From Telopea speciosissima (lineage: Eukaryota > Streptophyta > Magnoliopsida > Proteales > Proteaceae), in the NCBI RefSeq assembly GCF_018873765.1, contig NC_057919.1, positions 64,288,984-64,352,983 on the forward strand: 64,000 nucleotides of DNA. The letters are read 5' to 3'. The notes beneath the pieces are model-generated. The model worked only from the letters and a program-made list of their open reading frames with translations. It was not told the origin of the DNA and searched no databases. The stretch's first letter is position 1; the number at the start of each line of letters is the position of its first letter. Positions 12,201 to 22,581 of the stretch are shown in pieces. Position numbers and translations under genes: made by a program.

Positions 12201-13294
12201 TTGACCTCCTGGGGGGCATGCACCAACAGTTGTTTGCTTCAATTAGTAAACTGGCCCATACGGTTTGGTGTTCTTCCAACCCAATTGGTCGAACCAAATC
12301 TGACATTGGTATTTGCTTGATTTTGTTGAAAATTCGATTGGTCACACCATTTATATGAGCCAAGAACGTGAAGTTCAAGTTAGACGGATCATTATCATCT
12401 CCTATTCCCAGCCCGGTACAGCTAGTGGTCCAGTTCCTCTCAAAGGAAGGCGGAAATGACCACCTAACCCCCTGCCCAAACACACTGCCCGAGAGAGGTT
12501 AAGTGGTCATTTCTGCCTCCCTATGAGAGGAACAGGACCACTGCACCGGGCAGGGAACGGGACAAGAAAAATTCCAACTCAGACCATGCTAGGTTGGGCC
12601 ATTGATGAAATTTGAATGAACCTGAACCCAAGGGCCAAGGCCCAACTTTGTTTTTTTTTTTATAGGCAATATAGAGTTGGGATCAGGTTCTCGTACGAAA
12701 ACGCCTCACAGGCGTACAGATGGAATCCACCATGTGGGTCCCACCTGGGGTGGATTCCATATGTATGCCTGTGAGGCATTCTCGAGAACCAGATCCCTTC
12801 TCCTTAATATAGCTCAGATTTGAAGTGGGTCGGTCCAAGTTGCCCCTCCCTTGTATAGACATAGGATTTATGATTTGAAGAAAGTTTTTCGTGGCCCTGT
12901 CTCTCCAACCACCACCCGATGATTGGACTCTTGGGTAGATGAGTTTCATCATTAACTCTTTCCCTTATTGAAAAAACGTAAAAAAAATACTCATCCTTAG
13001 TTCAATCCTAAGATCTGCGGTGACTTAAGATGTTCTCTCTTAACCGTGTGTGAAAGGAAATCGATCCTTACGATTTCATGCAAAATTATGCAATGTTGAG
13101 GATAGTATAATATTTTTGTAATTTTTCAGGGCGATGATTACCTTCTGGGAGATGATGGGATTGCAAAACAAAGTTTTCCTAACCATTGGAAGGGAAAGAA
13201 AGGTCTCTACTGTGCCGGATTGGGAAGGGCCGGTTTGCGAGGAGCTGGCATGGATGCCCAAAGCATAGCTAATGATATCAAGACACTCAAGTGA
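9248..13294 (+). CDS. YUCCA-family flavin monooxygenase, YUC10/11-like (indole-3-pyruvate monooxygenase)
   Basis: YUCCA enzymes use FAD, NADPH and O2 to convert indole-3-pyruvate to indole-3-acetic acid, the last step of the main auxin route. Four exons join in phase 0: 9248-9859, 11255-11488, 11594-11716 and 13130-13294, with GT-AG introns, giving 377 residues. Visible motifs are the FAD loop GAGPAG (10-15), ATG (135-137), the FMO signature [11 protein letters not shown] (153-163), the NADPH loop GCGDSG (178-183) and a C-terminal FATGF (ATG 311-313). Exon 4 carries a conserved-looking tail with [12 protein letters not shown]. The short length and the start [15 protein letters not shown] fit the YUC10/11 clade better than the longer YUC1-9 types. 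Intron 2 is 105 nt, frame-neutral and stop-free. Introns 1 and 3 (about 1.4 kb each) carry foldbacks. No disabling change is visible. The ATG is the only one upstream of the FAD loop. Confidence 0.92.
10605..10903. repeat. Inverted and direct repeats built on a 'gtgtggcctacgccag' foldback (YUCCA intron 1)
   Basis: A near-perfect hairpin of about 123 bp spans about 10780-10902. Its outer arms gtgtggcctacgccag and ctggcgtaggccacac pair, and the stem continues through a tctctcctcc/ggaggagaga block. A second partial copy (about 10610-10726) precedes it in direct orientation. A further arm end (ggccacactcct) lies at about 11099, past the next hairpin. The hairpin at 10910-11088 therefore appears to sit inside or against this older array. 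No coding content. Confidence 0.7.
10910..11088. repeat. Foldback (hairpin) element in YUCCA intron 1
   Basis: The 179-bp inverted repeat begins tatcctctgttgttc and ends gcagaggata. The inner stem is gaaatgacgacttaacctcc pairing with ggaggttaagtcgtcatttc around a loop of about 20 bases. Its core (AATGAC, then CCT, then an A- or C-rich run) resembles the hairpins at 12388, 16099 and 29970-32264. Confidence 0.8.
12123..12147 (+). other. G-quadruplex-forming motif in YUCCA intron 3
   Basis: Four G runs (6, 6, 6 and 4) are separated by single A residues on the sense strand, so the motif would be in the pre-mRNA as well as the DNA. A T-run of 8 follows about 15 bases downstream. Single-base loops and long G runs predict a very stable quadruplex. 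Any effect on splicing or transcription is inference. Confidence 0.7.
12388..12560. repeat. Foldback element in YUCCA intron 3
   Basis: The inner stem gaaatgaccacctaacc pairs with ggttaagtggtcatttc around a GC-rich loop. The outer arms (agctagtggtccagttcctc and gaggaacaggaccactgc) also pair imperfectly. Same architecture as the hairpins at 10910 and 16099. Confidence 0.75.
12680..12797. repeat. Foldback element of about 118 bp in YUCCA intron 3
   Basis: The left arm (ggatcaggttctcgtacg onward, through ggaatccacc) pairs with the right arm (ggtggattcc through gagaaccagatcc) with a few mismatches and a short GC-rich loop. It starts with GGATC like several other hairpins here but lacks their AATGAC core. 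Confidence 0.75.
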
Positions 13295-13499
13295 AGAGGC
13301 CACAGCCCAACACAGCCCCTTAGTTTAAGCCTATATAAGCTACTTTTAATGAACAAAACTTATGTTCTTAGGTTCTCAATCTATCTAGTTGCTTATGTGA
13401 AAGCATGGAGCAAATGCTGAAAGCCCATAACCTTCCCAAATGAGTTGTGTCTTCTATCGAAAGCTATTGTATTCTCTGTTTGTGCACATGGGCCTTTTG

Positions 13500-13523
13500 A
13501 TAAATAAATAAATAAAAAAAAAA
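13500..13523 (+). terminator. Polyadenylation-signal cluster after YUCCA
   Basis: Overlapping AATAAA signals (ataaataaataaataaa followed by an A-run) lie about 210 bp past the stop codon at 13292-13294. This is a plausible 3' end for the transcript. The 3' UTR itself shows nothing else notable. Confidence 0.45.
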
Positions 13524-13644
13524 GTTAGAGCCCTTGATTTCTACATGGCCTATTTAGAAAGGGGTTGTCTGAATGACACTAATATCTACCACGTGGCAGT
13601 TTAGTTGGAACACAAATTTTATAGATATGTATTCTAAAATCTCT

Positions 13645-13810
13645 GGATCAGGATCGTCTCCAGGGAGTTCAACACCCAGGGTACTGCCGGGGGGGGTATT
13701 CAACGGTTGAGCTGTGCCGCACACATCTCGACACATGCCTAGGGATGTGTGCGGCACAACCCAACGGCTAGCAGCACCCTGAGCATGCTATGTTCCTGGA
13801 GACGAGCTAA
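13645..13810. repeat. Foldback element with a pyrimidine-bulged stem
   Basis: The left arm contains gatcgtctccaggga and a gtgccgcacacatc block. The right arm contains gatgtgtgcggcac and tggagacgagc. The arms pair over most of the length. A single-arm relative lies at 39379-39487, where the right-arm sequence (tagggatgtgtg, then gagacgagct) is recognisable. Confidence 0.7.
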
Positions 13811-14487
13811 ATTCAAAGTCTCTTGCTCACATATCAAATTTAAGTTAAACAGATTCTATTAAGTGAAAAAATAAAACTTCAAAAAATTCAGGAGTTATGC
13901 CAATATAGTGGGTGTTTAATTGAATTAGACTCTAAAGTTTGATAGATCACTCATCTAGACCATATTCTCTGTAATCAATGTCCTAAATACCCATATCATC
14001 CTACATGAAAAATGAGGGCCATGCAGGAAGCCCTTCCTACTTGAGCAGCTAAAAAACTTTTTTTTCTTCAAATAAATATACTTGGCAGGATTGTTACGAT
14101 ACTCATTTCCCCCCCCCCTAAGGGAAAAGGATCCCTGCGACGCTAATGTGCAGATTCCATCCAACACCATCTTACATTCCATGCCATGGACCCTGCACTC
14201 TCTCTCCACATCAAATGCCCGTGTAAAAGAAATGTTTCTCAAAATGCTTTATTGGTGGGAAACTACACTCTACGCCGTGGAAACCTCTCCCGTTTTTGTA
14301 ATAATTTCATCCTATCTTAGACGGTTGGAGATGCTTTTGATTAGGAACATAACATCCCAACCGTCCATCGAAGCGCTTCATTTGTGTTTTTCTTTATTAT
14401 CTTGGGCTTTATGTTCCCAAAATGGGAGAAGAATCTATAGGCTGCCACGCCACCACCTCCCGCAATATATCTAAATTGCCCGCTATG
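13811..14487. other. Intergenic DNA without recognisable gene
   Basis: There are open frames in both directions around 13955-14474 but no domain, splice pattern or homology that I recognise. A run of ten C residues lies near 14109. Confidence 0.4.
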
Positions 14488-15683
14488 AGGTGTCAAGAAA
14501 ACCCAACTAGTTTGAGCCCGCCCGAACCTGCCCCGAGCCTGAATAGGGTCTGAGTGGGCCTGTGTTTAAGCCAGGTTCGGGCTGGGTTTAATGTTTTGCT
14601 GGCCCTAAGTCAAAGCCTCGGGCTGAGCCGGGCCTAGCCCTGCCCGACCCTGTTATGTGTATTTTTGTTTCTAATATTTTTCATGTATTAGTATTTATTC
14701 AGAATTCAGTTTTTTTGGTTTTGATTGCAGGTGTATGTTAAGTCTCTACACACAGATACATGGGATCAACACTATATAATGATTTTCTAAAGTTTCTAAA
14801 TCCCTAATTCCAAAATCCTCGACCCATCTCTTATTCTCTTGTTTGCTCTTTGCGAGAAAGGCAGAAAACGCTATTCACCGATGGCATTATCTCCCTCTAT
14901 TTCGGTTCCGATAGATTTCTTTCGACTATCCTGGCTCTGGCGAGTGTTCTTCCAACTATCCCTGTTCTGTCAAGGTAGGTAAAGTAGTAAATAGTGTTTT
15001 TCTTCTTCTTCTTCTATTTCTGTCTTATTTTTTTGGTTATCAATGCTGTTGCTCAGTGCTCAATGCTTCTTGTTCTACTTTTTTTGTCTTTTGATTTTTT
15101 AATGAACTAACGGTGCAACTTCTTCTTCTACTTGTGTATGTTGCCTCTTCTTCTTCTTCTTCTACTTGTTGATACTGATTTTTTTTTGTAAATTTTTATG
15201 AACTTACCGGTGCTTCTTCTTCTACTTCTTTCTTTTTTTTTTTTTTTTTCATTTTAAACGATGGTGTTGCTGCTTCTTCTTTTTCTACTTGTTTTTTTTT
15301 TAAACGATGGCGTTGTTGCTTCTTCATTTTCTGCTTCTGTATTATTTTTACTTGTTTTTAACAATTAAATAATGGTTTGATTTTGAAACTTGTACTTAAT
15401 CACGTTACAAGTTGATTTTGCTATCAGAACTTGAAAATAATATTATTGTTGTTATCAGTTTACTGTGAATCTGTTGCTATTAGTTTACTGTTCTGAAACT
15501 CTTTCTTAGCTTCTAGCACAATTGCAGGCAATTCAGGGCTAATACAGGAGGGGACAACCCAACCACCAATTAGGGTCAATCAGGGCCGGGTTGGGTTGGG
15601 CTTGGGGTTAGGTTTAGGACTCTAGGGTTGGGCTAGGGTTTAGGGCAGGCCTGGCCCAGTTCGACCCCTTGACAACCCTAGTG
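14488..15683. mobile_element. Possible non-autonomous hAT-like element
   Basis: The left end (gaggtgtcaagaaaaccc) and the reverse complement of the right end (ctagggttgtcaaggggtcg) share a GTGTCAA/TTGTCAA core. Both ends run into G+C-rich 'gggccgggc'-type text typical of plant hAT-derived MITEs, while the interior is T-rich. No transposase is visible, and I could not identify an 8-bp target duplication, so both boundaries and class are tentative. Confidence 0.35.
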
Positions 15684-16098
15684 GTGATGGCAATGGCGGG
15701 GTGGTGGTGGCATGATGCTGGTGAGACCATTTGGAGAAGAAGAAGGGTGGTGTTTTATTTTTAATATAAAATTACTACTTTGCCCAACAAATTTACCATG
15801 TGCTCATTAAAGAGCAAAAGTGAAATCATTAAATTGAAATTCTGAAACAGCTCCTTAGTTATTTCAGAATTTAAATTTCATTTGATTTCTATTTCACTGA
15901 AATAAGGTGCAAAAATCCAACCAAACAAGTTCCGAAATAGAAATCACCCCCTAAAATTGAATAGAAATCATACCAATTTAGGCCAAAAAAGTTTGATTTT
16001 TGTTGTGGCCTATTCTATTTCTAACTGAGATGCCGATGCCAACAAATAACCACTTGGCAAAAAATAACCAGCTTTGTAGTTTATGGAGGGGTTTTCGA

Positions 16099-16290
16099 AT
16101 CGTTATCCCCTTCAATTCGCTGCCCGCTCCAATTCCCTCCAATTCCTCACATAGGAGCAAAAATGACCATCCTACCCCCTACTCGAACACATTGCCCACA
16201 CACTACCCAAGGTGGGGTAGGGTGGTCATTTCCGCTCTTATGTGAGGAATTGGAGGAATTGGAGCAGGCAGAGAATTGGAGGTGATAATT
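16099..16290. repeat. Foldback element just upstream of the cyclin promoter
   Basis: The inner stem aaatgaccatcctacccc pairs with ggggtagggtggtcattt. The outer arms ctccaattccctccaattcc and ggaattggaggaattggagc also pair. It ends about 100 bp before the first MSA core of the cyclin gene and so may mark the distal border of that promoter. Confidence 0.8.
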
Positions 16291-16390
16291 ATTTGGGGGT
16301 TTTCTGAGCAGCGGCATAGTAACGTGCAATGTCTTTGTAAATAGGGGCAAAGAGGTCATTCCATGTGTGTGAGAGGGCTACATATTATTA

Positions 16391-16534
16391 CCGTTGGAGA
16401 TTATGAAAGTGGGCATAAAATGGAAATCGCCGTAACAATTTTATAAGTTGGATTTCTCCAACGGTTGGGATTTTAAATTTTATAAGTTGGATTTGTCCAA
16501 CGGTTGGGATCTTAAAGCAAGAAGACCGTTGGGG
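16391..16534 (+). promoter_or_regulatory. Cluster of four MSA (mitosis-specific activator) cores
   Basis: AACGG cores in MSA context occur at 16391-16398 (ccgttgga, minus strand), 16457-16467 (ctccaacggtt), 16496-16505 (tccaacggtt) and 16525-16534 (accgttgggg, minus strand). The MSA consensus YCYAACGGYYA is bound by three-repeat MYB (MYB3R) factors and drives G2/M expression of B-type cyclins. Four cores within about 150 bp, 250-400 bp upstream of the start codon, predict G2/M-phase transcription. Confidence 0.8.
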
Positions 16535-16785
16535 GTTCTGGGGATTGGGAAGTCTCTTCATGCCCAGCTTAAAAAGAGAGAGAGACAAATAAGACGAAGA
16601 AGAACGCAGAGGGAGAAAGAAAACGGAGAAGGGAAAGGAGGGAGACCGAGAGAAAGAACGAAGAGGGGAGAGGAAGAAGACTGCGTAATCTTCGCGTGGG
16701 TAGAGAATTCGAAACCCACCATCGCCTTTCTTGGAACCGCCGGTCGTGTTCTGGGATTTTTGAGACAGATCAGGAAACTTCAGGA

Positions 16786-19411
16786 ATGGCATCAAAACCA
16801 GTTGTTACACAGCAAGTTAGAGGTATTCCGCTTCTGGATGTTAGGGCTTTTCATGGACACTCTAGTAAACTTTTTTAAATTTCCTTGTTGATTGGATCGG
16901 GATTCTGTGACATCTTTTGATTCACGGCTTTCAGGATTTCCAGTTTCAAAAGATGGCCTGCAAATTTTGCTTTGATTTCACTAGTTGTATAGGTTCTCAT
17001 CTTGTATCTGATTTAGTAAACTTTTTTAAATTTCCTTGTTGATTGGATCGGGATTCTGTGACATCTTTTGATTCACGGCTTTCAGGATTTCCAGTTTCAA
17101 AAGATGGCCTGCAAATTTTGCTTTGATTTCACTAGTTGTATAGGTTCTCATCTTGTATCTGATTTGTTTCTTGATTAGTTCTCGATCTGTATATTTTGTT
17201 TTTCGTTTATTAGCTGATTCCACGCTGTTCTTGGTAAAGGATAATGGGAGATATGTTGCAGATTTTTGAATTCCCTATGTGTAGTTTGTATATGCTGGAT
17301 CTCTTGGTTTTGCTTTAGGGTTAGATCTAACTTTTCAGATACCATATTCCGCAATCATTCTCTGTTTTTTATATATTTTCTTTCATAAACATATTCTCTG
17401 TTTTCTCTGATCTTAACGAGTCATGGATATATACAGGTGCAGCAATTGCCGGGGGAGGAGGCAAACAGAAGATTCCTTTGGGCATAAGAAATAACCGGAA
17501 AGCACTTGAAGATATTGGGAATTTGGTTACTGTTCCAGTCATCGATGGGAAACCAAAGCAAGAGTTCTCCCGTCCCCTAACGAGGTACCCTCTCTTCCAC
17601 ACCTCTCTCTATCTCTTTCTCTCTTGCTACCCCAGATGGTTAATTTGTTCTTACTTGTTTTTAGGAGTTTTTGTGCACAATTGCTTGCAAATGCACAACC
17701 TGATGCAGCAGAGAATATTAAGGTAAATCTCTAGAGCACTTAAGCTTTCTAAATCTGATTTTAGGCAATAATACAGTGCCAATAAATTCTAACTATATAT
17801 TGAATTCGTCATATCTGCAGAAACCAGCTGCAAAAGTTGTTAATGGAGCAGTGGAGAAGAAAGGAGCTGTGCCAGCAAAGCCAGCTCGGAAGAAGGTCAA
17901 TACAAAGCCAAAGCCTGATATAGCAAGGGAGGTAAGCCCAGAGCACAAAGAAGATACAAGAAAGGAGAAAATTGCAAGCCAGAAAACATCAAGGCGTAAA
18001 GCTCAGACCCTCACAGCAATCCTAACAGCTCGAAGCAAGGTAGTTTTTTTTTATCTAAAATATCTCATGCTACTACATTCCCATTTCCATAATCCGTTTT
18101 TGGACATAACTTTTGAATGATTTCTCAGTTTTTCTTGTCATATTCTTAATGGTTCCTCTTCAGGCTGCTTGTGGTCTAGTCAATAAATCGAGTGATCCCA
18201 TTATCAACATTGACACAGCAGATGTAGACAATCATCTAGCAATGGTTGACTATGTGGAAGATCTATACAAGTTTTACAAGCTTGAGGAGGTACTTCCTTC
18301 TTCAATTTCTCTGTCTGTTGGATGTTTGTGAGTTTGTGTATGTGATATGTGGATCTTTTTAATCCTCTTGTAGAATTCAAGTCACATTCAAGATTACATG
18401 GGCATGCAACCTGATATTAATGAGAAAATGAGAGCCATTATTGTGGACTGGTTGATAGAAGTTCACTGCAAATTTGAACTTAGACCAGAAACTCTTTATC
18501 TCACTATCAATACAGTTGATCGATTTCTTTCCAAGAAAGTAATCCCAAGGAGGGAACTGCAGTTAGTTGGAATAGGTGCCATGCTTATAGCCAGCAAATA
18601 CGAGGAACTATGGGCTCCAGAGGTACATATTTATGGGATTTAGTCAGTTGTTGTGTGTTGATTTACTTTGTTGTAGTTAAAAGCTTGAGCTTTTGGGATT
18701 ATGGGATTTAGTCAGTTGTTGTGTGTTCTAAACAATGCTTTTGGAGGGCTTCACAGGTAGCCGACTTTGTCAGCATTTCAGACATGGCATACACTGGAGA
18801 ACAGATTTTGGCCATGGAGAAGGCAATCTTAGGAAAGCTAGAATGGAACTTAACAGTGCCTACACCATATGTGTTTCTTGTTCGTTTTATTAAGGCTGCT
18901 ATGGCTGATCAAAAGGAGGTAATAGATCGACCCTCCTATTAATTTTTCTGTCTTTCAATTACTAATAAGTTATTAACTAATTCCCCTTCTTCTTTCTCTT
19001 CAGATTCAGATAGAGAATTTGGCCTTCTTTATGGCAGAGATAGGTCTGATGAATTATGTAGCAATAATGTATTGTCCATCCATGCTGGCTGCTTCAGCAG
19101 TTTATGCTGCAAGATGCACCCTGAACAAAAGCCCCTTTTGGAATGAAACTCTCAAATTCCACTCTGGATTCTCTGAAACACAATTGATGTATGTGGACAA
19201 TTCTCTCCCTTCTTTAAAACCTTTGTTCTATATATTTGCTTTTTAGTTTACAATTTTCATTTTCTGGTACAGGGATTGTGCTAAGCTCTTGGCAAAATTC
19301 CACTCAGTCGCCCTAGAAAGCAAGTTAAAGGGAGCTTACAAGAAATATTCAAATCCTGATTATGGTGCTGTTGCTTTACTTCCTCCAGCCAAAATCCTTT
19401 TGACTGGATGA
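16786..19411 (+). CDS. G2/mitotic-specific cyclin B1
   Basis: Binds and activates a cyclin-dependent kinase for entry into mitosis and is destroyed by the APC/C. Nine exons join in frame: 16786-16822, 17437-17584, 17665-17722, 17821-18039, 18164-18289, 18374-18622, 18757-18918, 19004-19188 and 19273-19411. They give 440 residues, normal for plant B1 cyclins. The destruction box is RKALEDIGN (33-41). A lysine-rich linker follows. The N-terminal cyclin box includes [13 protein letters not shown] (from 215) and continues through [10 protein letters not shown]; the C-terminal cyclin fold spans roughly 300-415. The start [13 protein letters not shown] is like known B1 cyclins, and exon 1 is only 37 nt. 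All introns are GT-AG. Regulation is by the MSA cluster upstream. Intron 1 contains an exact 151-bp tandem duplication. No damage is visible. Confidence 0.94.
16863..17164 (+). repeat. Exact 151-bp tandem duplication in cyclin intron 1
   Basis: The segment beginning tagtaaacttttttaaattt at 16863 is repeated immediately at 17014 with no difference that I can see over 151 bases. It is wholly intronic, starting 41 bp after exon 1. Lack of divergence means a very recent duplication, or an assembly artefact. Confidence 0.9.
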
Positions 19412-19629
19412 TCAAGTCAGAATCTTAGTTCACCATTGTTAAAAAATACTTCATTAGCAGAACGAAAAAAATATTTCAACTGTTACTATATTAATCGACA
19501 TTGAGAGGGTGATTTAGATTCATGTATTGATTGATTACTTTTTAATAATTTTTTAGAAAAAAATTTCAATGGAGATTTTTTTTTTCCAAGTGATCATCGT
19601 ATTCTTACTTCAACTCATTTGGGTGTGTG

Positions 19630-19765
19630 GAAAAGCTTGCAGCTTGGCTTCTAAGCTGCAAGCAAAGTTTGTATAAGATTTGAAGGAGGAAAGCTCTGAA
19701 AAGCTTGCAGCTTGGCTTCTAAGCTGCAAGCAAAGTTTGTATTAGATTTGAAGGAGGAAAGCTCT
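19630..19765 (+). repeat. 68-bp tandem duplication downstream of the cyclin gene
   Basis: Two copies start at 19630 and 19698 with one visible substitution (tataagat versus tattagat). Each contains a small inverted repeat (aagcttgcagctt and aagctgcaagc). The cyclin 3' flank also recurs: 'aagtcagaatcttagttcac' occurs at about 19414 and 20767. Confidence 0.8.
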
Positions 19766-19982
19766 GAAATCCTAGCTTTCGTATGTGTGTGTGTTTATGG
19801 CGGCACAACTAACCATTAGATATAAAATGGAAACCAGTAAGAATATCCAAAATCTAGAAACAGCTATAGTGAGTGGGTACACTTGGCCTCAAATGTGTAC
19901 TCGTGGGCTTTGTTCAATCAAAATCTCCCCTAAGTTTTCTTGGCAGTCACTATTTTATTCATGAGATCCACAATATTCTTTC

Positions 19983-20484
19983 GGCTATGTTTGGTTGCAA
20001 GGGGAATTAAAGGGAAGGGTAGTGAAAATTTTCAAACCTTAAAAAGAAACTTTTGTAATGAAACATTTTACATGTAATTTTTAAATTTCATACCATATTT
20101 AGTAATGAAACATTTTACATGTAATTTTTATTTTACTTTTTAAACCAAAGGGGGTAAAGTGAAATTTAATAACCAAATATGGAATGATTTGGAGCAAGTG
20201 ATATAGTCACATGGGGGATTAAAGGGAAGGGAAGTGAAAATTTTCAAACCTTAAAAAGAAACTTTTGTAATAATTACCCCATGTAAACTACTTAAATTTC
20301 ATACCATATTTAGTAATGAAATATTTTACATGTAATTTTTATTTTACTTTTTAAACCAAAGGGAAGTGAAATTTAATAACCAAATATGAAATGATTTGGA
20401 GCAAGTTTAAAAGTTTCCAATTTAAGTTTAAAATTTTCTAAGTCCCTTCCCTTTAATCCCCCTTGCAACCAAATGGACGGAGCC
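19983..20484. mobile_element. MITE with internal tandem duplication
   Basis: The terminal inverted repeats are about 40 bp: ggctatgtttggttgcaagg at the left, and the reverse complement of the right end ggctccgtccatttggttgc. The interior holds two direct copies of about 200 bp (starting near 20010 and 20218, each beginning ttaaagggaaggg and containing aacttttgtaat). No coding capacity. The 'TTTGGTTGCAAGGGG' end is of the hAT/PIF MITE style, but the superfamily is not proven. Confidence 0.7.
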
Positions 20485-20814
20485 TTGCATACAAACCTCA
20501 AAAAAGAAAACAATTTCTGTTGCATACATTTTTTTTTGTATAAATTTGAGCAAGGAAACATTGCCAAGGATGATTTCATACTCAATATCAGTTGTGGATA
20601 GTCTCTACACTTTTTATGACCCTCATTTTATATTGGCTATATATCTCACAAAAATCTAATGGTTTTGAATGAGGTTTGTTGCTAATTGAAGTGGAAAGAG
20701 AGGCTCACAAAAATCTAATGGTTTTGAATTTGCTAATTGAAGTGGAGAGGCTCAAAGAGAGGCTTAAGTCAGAATCTTAGTTCACAATTGTTCAAAAAAT
20801 AAGGTTTTTGCCCT

Positions 20815-21272
20815 TTGTGGAATAATAATTTAGTCTTGGCTACCATGCATATTGTGGAATAATATAACATTTTTCTTAAACATAGATATGCTCAAACTTC
20901 AAATCCTTAATATAACAAACCAGTACTGAAGAATTGTAAATTTCAATACTGAAAAGTTTTACAAACTCGATCATCAACTACACACATTTTATACATTCTG
21001 ACTTCTCAAACATATTTTCCCTATATATGAGTTATTCTTCTACTAAAAGCACGCCCAATACATTAAAATACGTACCCAACGCTTATAGTTTCTTCTAGTG
21101 TGACCTTTGGTGTCAATTCAAGGAACAGAGGAAGTTCCCCACTAAAGCATATATAGTGATTGGGACACTAGCTAGAAAAACAATTGGTAAGGAGGCCCAG
21201 AGACGAACATCGTAGCGAAATAAAGTCAGGGCAGCTTCAACAAAGGCATCCGTGGTAGTTTCGTCAAGAAAG
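20815..21272 (-). pseudogene. Truncated paralogous 3' end of an ankyrin/PGG gene
   Basis: This block aligns along its length with the 3' end and 3' flank of the gene at 25847-26491 (for example 'gaacagaggaagttcc' followed by 'catatatagtgattgg' and 'caattggtaaggag' in both, in the same order and orientation). It stops in the middle of the PGG-domain exon, where Copia gag sequence starts at about 21273. It is a broken tandem paralogue. The reading frame is not maintained. Confidence 0.7.
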
Positions 21273-22130
21273 CCACATCTGATGATACCACCGCCTCTAA
21301 CTCCTCTGTAGCTAAGCTCTTTTCCTCTCTACCCTCTACCCATCATTATGTCTCCCTGAAGCTCACACCCAGTAACTATCTCTCCTGGCGCAAGCAAATC
21401 GTTGCTTTTCTCAAAGGGCAACGTCTCTTCTCATATGTTGATGGCTCTAAGCCGCGCCCCCCTTCTGGTGATGCCGCGGATGATTGGCAGCAACAAGATG
21501 CCGCCATCACCAGCATGCTTCTCGCTTCTCTTTCAGAAGAGGTCTACTCACCTGTTCTAGGCAAAGATTTCAGTCATGAAACTTGGACCATGCTTCAGGA
21601 AACTTATGGTTCTACATCATCAACCAGGCTAATGAACTTGAGTATGTCACTCCAAAATCTCAAGCAAAAGCCTGATGAACCCATCTATGCCTACTTTCAA
21701 CGTGCAAAGGTTATTGCTGATGAGTTCGCTGCCATCGGTAATCCACTCAAACCGGTTGATTTTAATACGTATGTCCTTGTACTCCAACCTGATTTGCAAT
21801 GCATCATCCCCTCCATCCTCACTCGTATGGAGCCACCCACATATTCTGAATTGAGTGGTTTACTACTCAGCAATGAGAGCATTATAACATTTCAGAAATT
21901 GCAGATTGCCAAATGCGCCACTCCATCACTTGCGCCTCCTTCGACAAACATTGTTCAAAGGTCTCCTTCATCTGATAATGGTTCCTCCCCTGGATGAGGT
22001 TCTGGACATGGGGGTCGGGGTGGTCGCTTTGGTCATGGTTGTGGTGGTCGCTTTGCTCCCCAAGGTGGTCATTTCTTCTGCATTATCTGTAGTCGAATGA
22101 ATCATGCAGCCCCGTAATGATATTACAAAA
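21273..22130 (+). pseudogene. Copia-type gag fragment
   Basis: An open frame from about 21275 to 21997 encodes a UBN2-type Copia gag: LTPSNYLSWRKQI near the start, then TWTMLQETYGS, a SLQNLKQKPDEPIYAYFQ block and LVLQPDLQCIIPSILTR. After a stop at 21995-21997 the same frame continues with a glycine-arginine run and the start of a zinc knuckle (CIIC, then an H) before homology ends. No LTR, protease or RT is adjacent. It directly abuts the broken PGG paralogue, so its 5' end was lost. Confidence 0.75.
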
Positions 22131-22177
22131 ATTCCTCATACCTTGGGTACCATTCTAACTCATTTCAACCAGCCTAT

Positions 22178-22542
22178 TGATGCAGGCCCAAAATTGGAAG
22201 TAGACCAAGTGGAGCCCAACAAGTTAATTTCAGTTCGGAACCAACCGAGCTGGTTCAGTTACCCTTTACTAGATGGGTTCCACATTAAGTAGTGGAGTGT
22301 GTGCTGGACACTCGTCATCAATTACTTCATTAATTAGGAAGAATTGATTAATGAAATTTTACTCTGTTGAGTATTTTGAACCTTGAAGTGTTCTCCCCCG
22401 TAACCCTGGAAAGTTACGTTGCATCCTTGAAGAGTTGTAATTTTTTTGTGTCCTTGAAGAGCACGTTAAACCCGTTGCGATGTCTTTCTTCTTGTGTTCA
22501 TGTGTTTGACTCTCTCGATCCGTATCTTCCAATGAGGCTGCA
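22178..22542 (+). repeat. Probable LTR followed by a primer-binding-like site
   Basis: The segment starts TGATGCAGG and ends GGCTGCA. The next bases, ttatttggtaatcagagc (22543-22560), resemble the initiator-tRNA-Met primer site TGGTATCAGAGC with one inserted base. A segment of nearly equal length with the same ends (TGATGCAGG to TGCA) occurs at 59953-60321, supporting a family of about 367-bp LTRs. Internal sequence follows from 22582. Confidence 0.5.
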
Positions 22543-22581
22543 TTATTTGGTAATCAGAGCTTTGGAGGAGAGCGAGAAGTT

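Larger units (their letters stand above)
11740..12870 (+). repeat. Diverged internal duplication in YUCCA intron 3
   Basis: Blocks of the first part recur in order further down. 'acggtttggtgttcttccaa' occurs at about 11774 and 12258, 'atatgagccaagaac' at about 11823 and 12353, 'gctaggttgggccattgatga' at about 11868 and 12589, and 'aatatagctcagatttgaa' at about 11918 and 12806. The second copy is interrupted by the hairpins at 12388-12560 and 12680-12797, so those insertions are later than the duplication. Confidence 0.6.

Noticed and set aside
11951-12483. Open frames on both strands in YUCCA intron 3
   Set aside because: They span the G-run and a hairpin, lie between good splice sites, and have no domain.
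16000-16359. Short ORFs on both strands around 16.0-16.4 kb
   Set aside because: They arise from the two arms of the foldback element, which is why plus and minus frames resemble each other.
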